Part shown: positions 22,282-32,747 of the stretch, in pieces
How the letters are laid out: each line of letters begins with the position of its first letter
Numbering within the stretch: the first letter of the stretch is position 1
Position numbers and translations under genes: made by a program
Origin: Molanna angustata
Taxonomy: Eukaryota > Arthropoda > Insecta > Trichoptera > Molannidae
Length of the DNA stretch: 64,000 nucleotides
NCBI GenBank assembly: GCA_963576475.1
Contig: OY754978.1
Span: 16,340,218 to 16,404,217 of the forward strand
Direction: 5' to 3'
The notes under the pieces: model-generated
The model's database searches: none
Seen by the model: the letters and a program-made list of their open reading frames with translations, nothing else
Told to the model about the DNA's origin: nothing

Positions 22282-22706
22282 ACGCTAAGAACAGTGGTGA
22301 CATACGGGAGCGAAGCGTGGACGATAACAGCAAGATCCGCAGAGATGCTGGATACATTTGAGAAGAGGGTGCTACGGAAAATACTGGGACCCGTGAATGA
22401 TGGAGAAGCTTGGAGAATAAGGTATAATGATGAAATATATAGCATCTATAAGACTCCTAGGCTCTCTGTACATGCTAGACTGAGCAGGCTGAGATGGGCT
22501 GGGCATGTACAGAGAATGCCGTCATCACGGGCACCCAAGAGGATCCTTGAGGGACATCCGGGTGGAAGAAGGAAGCTCGGCAGACCCAGGCTGCGATAGT
22601 AGGATGAGGTGAAAAAGGATGCAGAACAATTACTGCAAGTAGCAGACTGGAGGACAGCAGCAGCTCGATATGTGCTGAAGAGCCATCGTAAGAAGAAGAA
22701 GAAGAA
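22282..22706 (+). mobile_element. RTE-B LINE, 5'-truncated 3' end
   Basis: The plus-strand frame from 22294 reads TLRTVVTYGSEAWTI, EMLDTFEKRVLRKILGPVND, LSRLRWAGHVQRMPSSRAPK, RILEGHPGGRRKLGRPRLR, then a stop at the position where a GRP-x-x-RW..DV block would continue. After it, VKKDAEQLLQVADWRTAAA and RYVLKSHRKKKKK can be read in-frame past the stop. The C-terminal layout YGSEAW / RRxxRWAGHVxRM / GRPxxRW is standard for RTE-type LINEs. The 3' end is (AAG)n at 22690-22706. One nonsense mutation at about 22597 and absence of the core show it is dead. Confidence 0.8.
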
Positions 22707-22854
22707 TATGAAATATTTATTTTATAATTATAGCACGAAAAGTAGCTCATATATCCCTCTTATTATTTAGATCGTGGCTCCGCAGTGCAAAAATAACAGT
22801 CTTTAATTAGAAAATGAATACTTAGAAATAAAAAAAAAAAGTTTTATTACTGAC

Positions 22855-23000
22855 AAACTTTTAATATCTCAATAGAGACGAAGTTGGGGTATTAAAGAAG
22901 ATCCAGGAACTCAGTTGGTCATCGGCAGGTTTACGTGATCACTTTATGCGCTTGCGCAACGTTCACCAATGATGCTTTCTTATTGAGTTCCCTTATCAAT
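22855..23000 (+). repeat. Rep-A copy
   Basis: TATCTCAATAGAGACGAAGT, TGGGGTATTAAAGAAGATCC, AGGAACTCAG, CATCGGCAGGTTTACGTGAT, CACTTTATGCGCTTGCGCAA and CGTTCACCAATGATGCTTTC. It is the best preserved plus-strand copy of this family. Confidence 0.7.
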
Positions 23001-23364
23001 GTAATTTTTGAAAGTTCTATATATTTGAAAATGTGTATCAATTCACCTGAAAATAAGGAATTATAGGTACTATTGCCATCTATATAGTAACGAAGAAACC
23101 TTTTTTGTGTAACGCCATCTATAGAAAAATTAGTTTATTTGTAAACAATGAAAACAACGGTCTTTATAGATGTCTCGCACAGATGTCAACCCTGAACTGC
23201 GCCCGAAATATTATTTCATTTTTGGCTTGTTAACATACTTGTATGTTTGCGTATAAGCAATTAAAAAAAATCGAAAATAATAATTAATTTCATAGTGTTT
23301 TATTTTAGTTTTTTTATCAAATTGTTTGCATTGACGCACAGAATTGTGTTTGTACTCTTTAATA

Positions 23365-23590
23365 TCATCATTGTTTTCTGCGGTCCCGTAAAATTTAAAT
23401 ATTGAAAATATATCAAGAATAATAATTTCGCACGTAGTTCAGCAATGTGTTTCATCACCCAAATCAAATCTGAATGAGAGACGAGACTTGTGTCTGGAAA
23501 TACATGCAGTGTCGTACTTCCTTATATAAGGTAATGCTCAACTGTCGCTGGTTACCCCATATTATAGGATATCCGTGAAGGCATAGATGT
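23365..23590 (+). repeat. Rep-B copy (uninterrupted)
   Basis: TCATTGTTTTCTGCGGTCCC, TTTCGCACGTAGTTCAGCAA, AGACGAGACTTGTGTCTGGA, ATACATGCAGTGTCGTACTT, ATAAGGTAATGCTCAACTGT and CGCTGGTTACCCCATATTAT. It shows the intact order of blocks and lacks the SINE-3 present at 17246. Confidence 0.7.
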
Positions 23591-24094
23591 TTGTATCATT
23601 AAAATGTTCACTGGTAGGTAGGACACATTCCTAAAACAGAATTTATATTCAAATGAATTTATACTTTTCTGGTAACTAACAGAGACACAATATATAAACC
23701 TGTCACAGATATAGTGTGAAAATAAATTTAAAATTGTACCTCCAATGGGAATTGAACTCGAGACCATTGGTTCACGAGTGAGATCTATAACTATTTGACG
23801 GGAGAAGGCTTTCGACAAAAAATGCAACGTTGCTTTGACCTTGACAAAATAAAAGAAAATACGTGTCAAATGAATTCCCTTGGGCAATATAAATCTTCGA
23901 GCCAGCTCTGTGCAAATAAAAAATAACGCGGATATGTCGTGTTAAGCACGCGTTACACATTATTTTTCCTTTTTAAATTTCATATTTTGAGGGATCGTAA
24001 AATACGCATAAACGAAACAGTACCGTAAGTATTTATGTATTTGTTTCAAAGGCGGAAAAAATATTTATCAATGAACGAAAATAGGAGTTATTAC
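23591..24094. other. Mostly unassigned
   Basis: A fragment at 23730-23790 (GTACCTCCAATGGGAATTGA, CTCGAGACCATTGGTTCACG) looks like a decayed minus-strand tRNA-like SINE head. Otherwise no feature is recognised. Confidence 0.35.
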
Positions 24095-24265
24095 ATTAAA
24101 AAATAACACAGTACGTTTTAGATTCTACGTATATTTTTTTTAATTTGTCGATAGCTATCTCGCCTTGTTACTATCAGTCTTAAAGATATCCTAACAAGGC
24201 GAAATAGCTATCGACAAATCAAAAAATATACGTAGAATCTAAAACGTACTATTTTATTTTTTAGT
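24095..24265. mobile_element. Foldback MITE, arms ~74 bp, loop ~21 bp
   Basis: The left arm (about 24095-24170: AGTACGTTTTAGATTCTACG, ATTTGTCGATAGCTATCTCG, CCTTGTTA) is followed by a loop (CTATCAGTCTTAAAGATATCC) of 21 bases and a right arm (24192-24265) that is its reverse complement with a few mismatches and a 1-2 bp length difference in the T tract. The whole can fold into one hairpin. It encodes nothing. One-arm relative at 1062-1159. Confidence 0.9.
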
Positions 24266-24404
24266 ATAATTTAAAATGGAATTCTACTACGTCAAACTAG
24301 CCCCAATTACTTAAGGAGTTATTGCGTTTTTTGGTAGACATCAAATCAATTTAAAGTAAAAAAAACAGTTAAGATGAAACTGGTCTGTTGATAAACACAC
24401 GTTT

Positions 24405-24490
24405 GCTTCCTTTCATCGCATAATGCACACCCACACACCTGTGGCTGGTTTCCCCGTATTGTGAAATATGGCGTGATTGTATGAAAGAAT
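24405..24490 (+). repeat. Rep-B 3' fragment
   Basis: CACACGTTTGCTTCC, CGCATAATGCACACCCACAC, ACCTGTGGCTGGTTTCCCCG and TATTGTGAAATATGGCGTGA match the second half of Rep-B. Confidence 0.55.
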
Positions 24491-24535
24491 TTCGAAATTT
24501 CTCTGCACCTAGGCATAATATTATTTAGTCGAAAT

Positions 24536-25060
24536 CAAATCAACCAACTACAGGGAAAATGAGTGGATTGTGACCAACGCTTAACTTCTCATTACCTAAG
24601 TTACTTCACAAAGTATTCAAATTATGTAAGGAAAATCTTCATCATTTTCATGAAATGAGTTCGTCAAATTATATTTGATTTAAATATTCGATTATGAAAT
24701 CTTGGTAGTTTTTCAATGCCATTTTATGAAAGTGATGCGCCTTTTTTAGCAAATATATCAATTTTGATTTTCCCGAGCTTGAGATGATTGAAATATTTGA
24801 CACTTAAAAAAATGAGAAGCACTTATCATATATCCTTCGAAATCTAATAGGGTCTAAGCCAGTATAAGATATATGAATTTGCAAAATTTGAAAAGAATCG
24901 AATGAGTAATTTAGTCTATAAGTATAATATACACGCCGTACATAGTACCTACAAAGCACAGACAAACTGATACATTGCGATAAAACTTTCAGAATAGAAC
25001 CTAAGCATGAACCTAGTTGACTATCTATAATTGAAAAAATAACTTTAAAAAAATAAGTTG
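24536..25060 (+). repeat. Rep-C copy 1
   Basis: About 520 bp colinear with 47886-48375 and 55705-56210. Shared blocks: GTGGATTGTGACCAACGCTT, CATCATTTTCATGAAATGAG, AGAAGCACTTATCATATATC, AATCTAATAGGGTCTAAGCC, TTTGCAAAATTTGAAAAGAA, ACACGCCGTACATA and AAACTTTCAGAATAGAA. No conserved open frame exists across copies, so it is probably a non-coding transposable element. Confidence 0.8.
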
Positions 25061-25080
25061 AAAAAATATGCAATTACTGT

Positions 25081-25899
25081 GTAAAAATGTGAAATCGTGA
25101 CTCTCCACTATTCCAAAAGTTTGTAGTTATATCATTAAAAATTCAGACTAAAAATTCAGTACCGGGAATTCAATATCAGTTTTAAACTTTTTGAATAAAT
25201 AATTGGCATCTGGTATTTTCATGTTTTTTGAAATTCCAAAGAATTCAAGTGCTTCAATAAAGATGGATCTTGCATTGTTTCATATAAGTTTCTAAGTCTT
25301 TGTAGGTATAATTAGATCGAAGGAAACCCAAGAAGATAACTAAGGCATCGTGGATATATTTTGCGTTTCGAAGTTTAATACTTCATGAAAGTGTATTCTA
25401 AACTTCTCATTTTGTTTGAATTTCTGACACTTGAAATACTTGGTAAAATACAGAGAGTAGCCTATCTAGAAATTTCTACTTTAAATTCAAGAGGAATGGT
25501 ATATAAACGATATCTTGAGGTACTTACAGAATAAATCGGTTCTATGTAACCCAACGTATTTACTACAAGTTTTGTCTTAATTTTCCATGTTATCGTAATT
25601 AATTCAAAGTAATCCACATCAAACCACAAGGCCAAAGAGTAGCATTATAAAAATGTATGTGTCAGCCAAAAAATTTGGCACGATGATATAAATAGAATTT
25701 TGATAAATGCGAATGTACGAAATAAGAAAAATATGGACGTGACCAGAAATGCTTGGCAAGATAGTATGATGGGGCGTTTGGTTATCTCTGCATGAATAAA
25801 GAAAAAGTGTAATGGTATGTTTGTATGTATAATCTAAAATCAACATCATTAACCTAAATAATGTACTTACACATGGGGCTAAAACAAAACACCGTAAAA
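25081..25899. other. No gene recognised
   Basis: AT-rich. A minus-strand frame at 25619-25849 has no recognisable domain. Confidence 0.4.
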
Positions 25900-26285
25900 T
25901 TACGTGATGTATGCAGATGATGTAGTTTTGACTGAAGGAAGTTTAAAACTGTTGTAAAGTTTGGTGAATAATGTGAATCAACAATGTGTGTTTGAAATGT
26001 ATTGAGAACAAATACGAGTTAATCAAAAGAAAAAAAGTGAGGGAATATGAAGAAAAAAATAATGAGATTTTTTTTAAATATTTAGGTACCAACTTGTGAC
26101 ATGTGTGATGGAGTAAGAAATTAAGATGAAAAAACAAGTTGTCATTCGCGGTCTTTGGAGACCGCCGATGAGAAAGAGGGATGACATCAGCCGTTTAGCT
26201 AGTGTCAACTGGATATTGAGAGCACAGGATAGAGTAGCTTTTAAGGATATGGACGAAACCTTGGTACGAGAGTGGCCGGGATAAG
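25900..26285 (+). mobile_element. RTE-type reverse transcriptase relic with YADD box
   Basis: At 25905-25935 the plus strand reads VMYADDVVLTEGSLKLL, the motif C of a LINE reverse transcriptase with both catalytic aspartates still readable, followed by a stop. Then comes decayed palm/thumb sequence (VNQKKKSE and, near 26080, the KYLGT-like FKYLGTNL). At 26130-26280 it reads VIRGLWRPPMRKRDDISRLA, SVNWILRAQDRVAFKDMDET and LVREWPG, the C-terminal block of an RTE-like protein. The connecting region is deleted and several frames are used. It is an old, dead copy, distinct from RTE-A and RTE-B. Confidence 0.65.
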
Positions 26286-26974
26286 GCTGAGAAAAATAAT
26301 TGATTTCATTTTAAAACGATAACGAAAGTCTAACGAAATCGGCTATCGACAGTAAATATTCATTTGTGTTATATCTGATCACAAATATTAACATTTATAA
26401 AATAACTTGGTTGTGGTCTCCTGGGTTTTATAATGAATTGTTTACATAATATGAACATGACATTATTTGATAGTAACAAATTAAATTCGTAGAATTTTTC
26501 CATTTGAAATCGTGATTGTATTTTCACATTTGGAAAATGATATTTTATATATTAGTACTGTTAAATTTTTGTTGAAATCATTTCAAATTAAATAATATTG
26601 GATATGATTAATATTGCTGAAACAAATAGCCGTAATAATTGTATAATTCCGCAAGAATTTTAGGCGCAACAATGAGTTGTGAATATAAAATAACTTGTTA
26701 ATTTGACATGGGTAATTTTACTTTGTACATATGTGTCTATTTCACCAAAAATTTTATTGACAATTTAATACAATAATGAAGGTATATCAGGGTTTTGCTT
26801 TATTCCCTTAACCAATCGCCGTATGTTAAAAAAGGCCCAAATATTGATATATAATTATTAGCTACATAAATATTTGTAAAGTAAAAAAAAGTTTATATTT
26901 ATAGACTTGTAAAGTAAATAAAAATTAATGTAAAAAAACAGGATATTTAGATTTCATTTCAATCACATTTTCAA
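26286..26974. other. AT-rich, no gene recognised
   Basis: No repeat shared elsewhere and no coding signal. Confidence 0.4.
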
Positions 26975-26975
26975 T

Positions 26976-27176
26976 GTCGGCCTTTGTGGCTCAGTTGGTT
27001 AGGTATCTGACTGCTGATCAAAAGGTCCCGGGTTCGATTCCCGGTGGAGACACAGTTTTTAATTGTGTTTTCAGTCTGGATCTATGAGACGATTAATATC
27101 ATAAGTCTCCAGAATGTGGCAACATGTTATTGGGTGCATGTTAAATTAATGCTTTCATAGTACCTGATAGTTTTTA
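26976..27176 (+). mobile_element. SINE-1 (tRNA-derived), full length
   Basis: GTCGGCCTTTGTGGCTCAGT, TAGGTATCTGACTGCTGATC, GGTCCCGGGTTCGATTCCCG, GTGGAGACACAGTTTTTAAT, TCTCCAGAATGTGGCAACAT and GTTATTGGGTGCATGTTAAA. A and B boxes are intact, and an A/T-rich tail follows. It abuts the tail of the minus-strand LINE at 27195-27940. Confidence 0.9.
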
Positions 27177-27194
27177 TTTTTTTTATTTTTTTTT

Positions 27195-27940
27195 TTTTAT
27201 TTATTTATTTTATTGGATACAACAGCTATAAAATGATTGACAATGAAAAAAAAAACAACATAATATGATTTACAACGCCAATTACTGTATCCATCTATTA
27301 AACATAGGTAGGTATATAATTTCAAAATAATAAATCAGTGAAACAATATTACATCGTATCTTTATACAAAATCAATGTCCTGAAAAGGAAGGGGATAGAC
27401 GGGAAGAATGGGGAAAGGGAAGATTTCCGCTGTCAAATGAAACCACTTGAAGGTGTCCAATGTGGATTTGTACAGGTTGTATTCATGTGCGTATATGTAC
27501 TTACCTATATGTTTTATTTCGTTATGTTAGTCAGTCAGTAGTTTGTGTATGTACGTCATTAATAAATTTCAACAATGTGATTGATTTTTTAGTTTTGAAG
27601 TTACCTGATTTCGGGTGACAATCATACGTTGAAATGCAACTAACAAAATGCCCAACCAACCTTACCGGGGACATACCTTTTAAAAGGTTGTAGCTCCAAA
27701 ATTTGCGACTACAGCCAGTCTTCTCTTAAATAAGTTTCGACTCGTGGTGAATGGGTCCAAGTCTACACAGTTTCTATTAAAACTCATACATACTCTGTTG
27801 ATGTATGAATTTTGGTGGTAATTTGTTCTCGATGACTCCGTGTAGAACAAGCGCGGGCCACGTTGTTCTCTGGTCGGGCAATGGAACGGCAAAATGCTCA
27901 ATAGGTATGCACTATCAACATTATTATAGTTGCCCGAGAA
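27195..27940 (-). mobile_element. Jockey/CR1-type LINE 3' end
   Basis: The minus strand from about 27935 to 27700 reads NNVDSAYLLSILPFHCPTRE, QRGPRLFYTESSRTNYHQNS, YINRVCMSFNRNCVDLDPFT and TSRNLFKRRL. This is the end region of jockey/CR1-type LINE proteins (xDSPxLL..I.F..P.R..R....F....RTNY..NS.I.R.C..YN). The 3' untranslated part extends to a TTTATTTATTTATTTTATTG tract at 27204-27225, the minus-strand tail. The reverse transcriptase core is absent. Confidence 0.7.
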
Positions 27941-28294
27941 ATAATGTAAAATAAATTAAAATATAAATATCACAATAAAAAATGTAAAAAAGTGAACACG
28001 GATTAAGGCTTGTGATTTGAAATGCCTCTTTTGGAATATATTAGATGTAATAAACTTAATTTTGTTCTGTTTTTACTATTTTTTCTAATTATATTCAAAA
28101 ACCATGCTAGACAATCCAAAAAGTTTATCATAAATTATTATAATTACCCTTATAGTGGAAGTAACACTTCCACTATATTTGTATATTTGATTTATTAGCC
28201 AAGTGCGCCGCTCTCTTTTATGCCTTAACACACTACCATTTGCTATGAATGCTTTGTTAAGAGTTTTATATTCAGTATAAATTGTGCCTCTGAT
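27941..28294. other. No feature recognised
   Basis: AT-rich. AGTGGAAGTAACACTTCCACTAT at about 28154-28176 is a short perfect hairpin (AGTGGAAG...CTTCCACT). Confidence 0.4.
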
Positions 28295-28610
28295 GAAGAT
28301 GCTGAATATCGCTTAGAAGAATTTTTAATAGAACCATGTGTGACAGTATACGAAATGAAGACACAAGGAACGAATGTAAGAAAGATGTAATTAATAGAAT
28401 GAAAGTTAATACATTGAGATGGTTTGGCCTCTTGGCATGAATGAATGATGAAAGTCTAAAAAAGAAAATATACAAATATGCAAAGAGGTCGGGAGCGCCC
28501 AAGAAATGGATGGCACGATCATGCGAACAGTATTCTGAAAGACTGAAATGTAAGAAGATGAACATGTATTACACCTTGAGGGACATGGCGTGATGGTTTG
28601 TGTGCATGTT
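28295..28610 (+). mobile_element. RTE-A 3' relic with internal deletion
   Basis: Plus-strand reading with frameshifts: RNEDTRNECKKDVINRMKVN, TLRWFGLL, a stop, MNDESLKKKIYKYAKRSG, GAPKKWMARSCEQ and finally TLRDMA with a stop, followed by TGGTTTGTGTGCATG (decayed GTAT tail). Compared with 61032-62763 the ~70 bases coding for the segment before PVRDMA are missing. Older than the copies at 19911 and 61032. Confidence 0.75.
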
Positions 28611-28719
28611 AGATGCTAGCTGTTCCAAACGAAAGAGAAACGAATAATTTTATACTCGTTATGGATTGAAACTGTGTGTTCTTATTTTAATAAAAAAATT
28701 CAAATTTCATTTATAATTG

Positions 28720-29165
28720 TGTACTTCCGCTTTTATTGTGTATTTCCTTTTTTGCCTCACTGCTTATTTTTTTGTGTATTTCCTTTATTTGCCTCACTGC
28801 TTTTTTTATCGTGTATTTCCTTTTTTGCCTCACTGCTCATTTCATCGTGTATTTTCTTTTTTTGCCTCACTGCTTATTTTTTGTGTATTTCCTTTTTTGC
28901 CTCACTGCTTATTTTTTTGTGTATTTCCTTTATTTGCCTCACTGCTTTTTTTATCGTGTATTTCCTTTTTTGCCTCACTGCTCATTTCATCGTGTATTTT
29001 CTTTTTTTGCCTCACTGCTTATTTTTTTGTGTATTTCCTTTTTTTGCCTCACTGCTCTTTTTATTGTGTATTTCCTTTTTTGCCTCACTGCTAATTTTAT
29101 CGTGTATTTTCTTTTTTTGCCTCACTGCTTATTTTATCGTGTATTTCCATTTATGCCTTACTGCT
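28720..29165. repeat. 36-37 bp tandem repeat, about 12 units
   Basis: The block TTTTTTGCCTCACTGC recurs about every 36-37 bases (starts of GCCTCACTGC at 28754, 28791, 28827, 28864, 28899, 28936 and on to about 29150), alternating with ATCGTGTATTTCC. A larger repeat of several units (TTATTTTTTTGTG versus TCATTTCATCGTG versions) is visible. All three plus-strand frames are open for 120-165 codons (FLCISFFASLL..., VYFLFLPHC..., CVFPFLPHC...). That follows from a stop-free unit whose length is not a multiple of three. I do not call a gene. Confidence 0.9.
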
Positions 29166-30369
29166 TGATTTTGAAAGCATTAATTTTTTCATGCGCCTTT
29201 TGTTTTGTTTTCAAAAAGGTATAAAAAATAATTAACCTATACCTATAAAACATAAAAGTGTGGTCATCGGTTCATTTTTTTTATTTTATTTTGGGTATGT
29301 GATGCTGTTTTAAAATTCATTCAAGTGAAAACATGTACCAATGAATTTTTAATAATGATTCGCAAAAGATATAATAAATGATATTCATGTATACTTTCAT
29401 CCATAGATCAAGAATGACACGACACGTAAAGCATCTCAATTTTACGGGATCGCGCGTAAAACGATGAAAAAAGAAAAAATGGATGAACGTGATGGATAAA
29501 TTGACGATAAAGGTATTGCCAACACAAATGGGAACCTCTCTGAAGAATTGAACGCACCAAGTGTTGTAATAATGCACATTATTTATGAGGCACTTTGAGG
29601 AAAAGTTATAATATAGCGTCTCATTATGCAGAAAACACAATAGGTACTACCATTGTTCCCTCATACATATGTGTTTTATTTCTTGTAAATTTGGGTCATG
29701 GTTTTAGAATAAAATCGATTTTGACTTTTCCAAGTCATATTTCAAAAGGTTAATTTTGCAATCGATAGTTGTTTTAAACTCATTTTGGGCAATGTTCAAA
29801 CTTTTATGAACTACTTATTTATTATATTTTGAGTAGGTATGTTGTTTTTTGTTACTTTATTATGTATATCCCAGTGAGATATTTATTCATAATGAATTTA
29901 TTTATTTTATTAGTTTTAATAGTTTTTTTTTAAATTACTTATTATTTTATAAAATTTACATTTGTTTATATTTTTTTGACATTAAACTGTATCCACAGTT
30001 TGTCAGGGCAAGCTCCTCCCGTACACTACAAACAAATACTTATTCAACTATAAATATAAATTTACACGTATACAAAAACATCAAAATTAATTTATTTTAC
30101 AGCGAAAATAAAGCACAAACAGAACAATTCGAAAAAAAGAATTAAACCAATTGAAACAAATTTAAATTTAAAAAACACAGCAATGAAAAACGAGGTACGT
30201 AAATCAGAACAAAAATGAAAATATCGAAAGCAACGAAAATTAGTTATACTAAGTGTAAAATTGTTCTAAATAAATTTTTATCTTTTTCTTGTCTTTCATC
30301 ACGGTACCCAGTATATATTTAGGTAGTTTATTAAATAGTTTCGGTATTCGAATTTTTTTTTTATTATTG
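29166..30369. other. No gene recognised
   Basis: AT-rich. Open frames at 29317-29640 (minus) and 29849-30145 (plus) have no recognisable domain. CAGGGCAAGCTCCTCCCGTA near 30003-30022 is a small GC-richer island. Confidence 0.4.
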
Positions 30370-30576
30370 TATATGCGCAAACATTGGATTTTTTTCGGGA
30401 GTCGGGAGTCAAAGATATTTTTTAACAGATTTTTAATTATCTCAATAGCGACGAAGTTGGAATATTTACTGTAGGAGAACCGGGAAGCCCTGTAGGTGCC
30501 TTGATTTCCCGGTTCTCCTACAGTAAATATTCCAACTTCGTCTCTATTGAGATAATTAAAAATCTGTTAAAAAAAG
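30370..30576. mobile_element. Rep-A foldback: 69-bp arms, 19-bp loop
   Basis: After the Rep-A lead-in (ATATGCGCAAACATTGGATT), positions 30418-30486 and 30506-30574 are inverted copies with one substitution seen (AATAGCGACG versus AATAGAGACG). The loop (GCCCTGTAGGTGCCTTGAT) is itself normal Rep-A sequence in minus orientation. It therefore looks like a Rep-A copy that acquired an inverted duplication of its left segment, not two independent insertions. Confidence 0.9.
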
Positions 30577-30628
30577 TTTCTGTATTATTTTTGCTTTAGT
30601 TCTGTCACCGTATAAAAGTTGTGTTTTT

Positions 30629-30700
30629 CGGTCTGGATTTATGAATGTCTTCAGATTTTTGCTATTTGTTATTGGGTGCATTTAAATAAATATTGTTGCC
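30629..30700 (+). mobile_element. SINE-1 body fragment
   Basis: TTTCGGTCTGGATTTATGAA and TTGTTATTGGGTGCATTTAA. The tRNA head is missing. Confidence 0.5.
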
Positions 30701-31379
30701 GATAATCAATAGAATTAATTAATGTCTTTGAAAAAATGAATTGTTAATTATGACCGTTCATTGTAATATGAAAGAAAAATCCATAAGAAAAAATCACGGT
30801 GAGGGTCGAAGTCAGATTTCCTGGGGAGGCCTATTTCCATTACTGGACGAATGATGACGGAGAGAAAAAGATAGATAGAGTAGAGGAACTGTTTCTTCAA
30901 GAACATGACAATGAAGCCTATATCTATGAGTGGTAGTCATTAGTCATTATCAAAGAGACGTAAAATATCACACAGAGAAAAAAGGAGAAAATGAAGTTGA
31001 AAACTTTAGTTGTGTAATAAGAATTATTTTCATCAAAAAATATCAAGCCTTACCGGGCTTTGATATAATATAAGAAATTTCAAATTTGTCTAAAAATCTC
31101 GATATTGAAATGTAGGTACCTCTGTAAGGTCTTAGGCATCGAAAGAAAAAGTTTCATTATTCTTAGAATAATCAAATCTTAATTCGATATTATTATTCCA
31201 TCTTGACTTGAGTCTATCTTTTTATTAGTATGGGAAATGTCAAATAATCGATTATCGATAACTCAGATATAAAATAATTTCTTAGAATACTTTTACTTTT
31301 ACTACGTGAAACAAATTAAACTATACTTCATCCTCAAAAACTATTTTTAATTTGGTTTCACTGAGTTTACGTGAAACAT
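30701..31379. other. No gene recognised
   Basis: No coding signal and no shared repeat. Confidence 0.35.
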
Positions 31380-32130
31380 GTTTTTCAATCAGATCTGTAT
31401 CGTTGTTGGGGCTAGGTTGCGGCCATAGGGGCCAAGCCAGTAAATTTGAGGGTGACTGTAGCCCCATCCTTTGTAGGTGTCTGTGTAAAAGGTCGGTACC
31501 ACCTTTCCTTTATTTTTTGTCGACGGAAGGGCAAGGCAGACGCCTTAACCCTTTGAACGCGTAAATCGACTAAAGTCGCCCGAATTTTTTTCCCTTTCGA
31601 CGTGTAAATCGACTATAGTCCATGGCTAGTAAAAAATATAACGTGACAACTATTTTTTGGTGTATATTAATATTGATTAAAAAAAATGAAAGGAATTTTA
31701 TACAATATTTTATTTTTGTAATTGAAAATTTGCATTTTTCAGATCAAATTTTATTTTTTGCTTATCGCGTTCAAGGGGTTAATGTCTCACTCGATGCTGA
31801 CTTGTCATACGCGCCGAAGCTTCAGCTACAGAGTCATCATATGCTGGTGTGGCACCCCTTTAATCCGTGAAGGAGGGTAGGGCTAAACCCGCTAAACCAA
31901 GCACCGTATTCGATGAAGGCTCAATATTAAATCGCCAACACGAGTGCTAATGGGTGGGGGTAAGCCCCCGCTAGCGCCTTGTCGGAACTTGATCCGAGCT
32001 CGATTCGGCGAGTCCCCACGTTTAAGATTGGCCTCTTAGGGGCATCAGTATGCTTGATAGTAGTTTCTTTTGTCGTCCAACGAGCAGCCTCTCCGGGGAT
32101 AAACAGAGTTTGAAGCTCTATAGCGTTCCT
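31380..32130 (+). other. GC-richer unidentified segment, split by a MITE
   Basis: Blocks such as GGGGCTAGGTTGCGGCCATA, GGGGCCAAGCCAG, TGGTGTGGCACCCCTTT, GGGTGGGGGTAAGCCCCCGC and TCCGAGCTCGATTCGGCGAG make this clearly GC-richer than its surroundings. No long open frame is present. Removing the piggyBac-like MITE at 31549-31778 joins both halves at a TTAA. It may be the untranslated part of a LINE or other transposon, but I do not recognise it. Confidence 0.4.
31549..31778. mobile_element. piggyBac-like MITE with TTAA duplication
   Basis: The terminal inverted repeats are CCCTTTGAACGCG (31549-31561) and CGCGTTCAAGGGG (31766-31778), 12 of 13 matching. TTAA flanks both sides (31545-31548 and 31779-31782), the target duplication diagnostic of the piggyBac superfamily. 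Just inside the left end, GTAAATCGACTAAAGTCG and GTAAATCGACTATAGTCC form a subterminal repeat. The 230-bp body contains no transposase, so it would be non-autonomous. Confidence 0.85.
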
Positions 32131-32747
32131 TCAATAGACCGCTGTGACATTTTTTTATAAACAAATTGAAAAGTGTGCTTTCTTATAGGACTAATAATTA
32201 TGTATTATGTCAGCGTGAAAAGAAAACAAAGAAGAAGAATGTTTACAATTTAATTTAATGATGTAGGAAGAAATTGGAATGAAGTCAACTGTGATGTTAA
32301 ACTATCTAAATTTATTGTCTTGTTTATAATTCATTTGTCTTTCAAAAGCTAATAAATTAATCATTTTTAGTAGTTAAACTTTGATACTTGTTTGTCATTA
32401 TGAGGTAGAATACAAATTATGAAATATTTGTTTTATTGTGTGCAAGGTGAGATTTTTTTTTTAATAAAGAAATTAATTTAGTTATTTGACAGAAAAGGTT
32501 CAGATTTTAAGTTTCAATGTACCTCTACATTCTATGAACGACATATCACTTAAAAATGATAACTTATATTGTGCCATTAACCAGATTCATAAATTGTTTA
32601 GCTAAAATATCGATAAAAAATATTACAACTTGTACCATATTGATGAATCATATTTTTTCGAGCGTTTCTGTAGTATACGGCTTTACCGATATACATAGTT
32701 ATACAGAGAGGTATGTACATCCTCGAAGGGAGTGTGTCTCTTAATAA
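32131..32747. other. No gene recognised
   Basis: AT-rich, without coding signal. Confidence 0.35.

Noticed and set aside
26976..27060. tRNA gene candidate (also at 54036, 1740-1815, 37240-37313, 51900-51980)
   Set aside because: Good A and B boxes but part of a repeated ~200-bp unit with a shared non-tRNA body and A-rich tail; these are SINE heads.
28674..29224. Three overlapping 125-164 codon frames
   Set aside because: Produced by a stop-free 36-37 bp repeat; no start context or codon bias.
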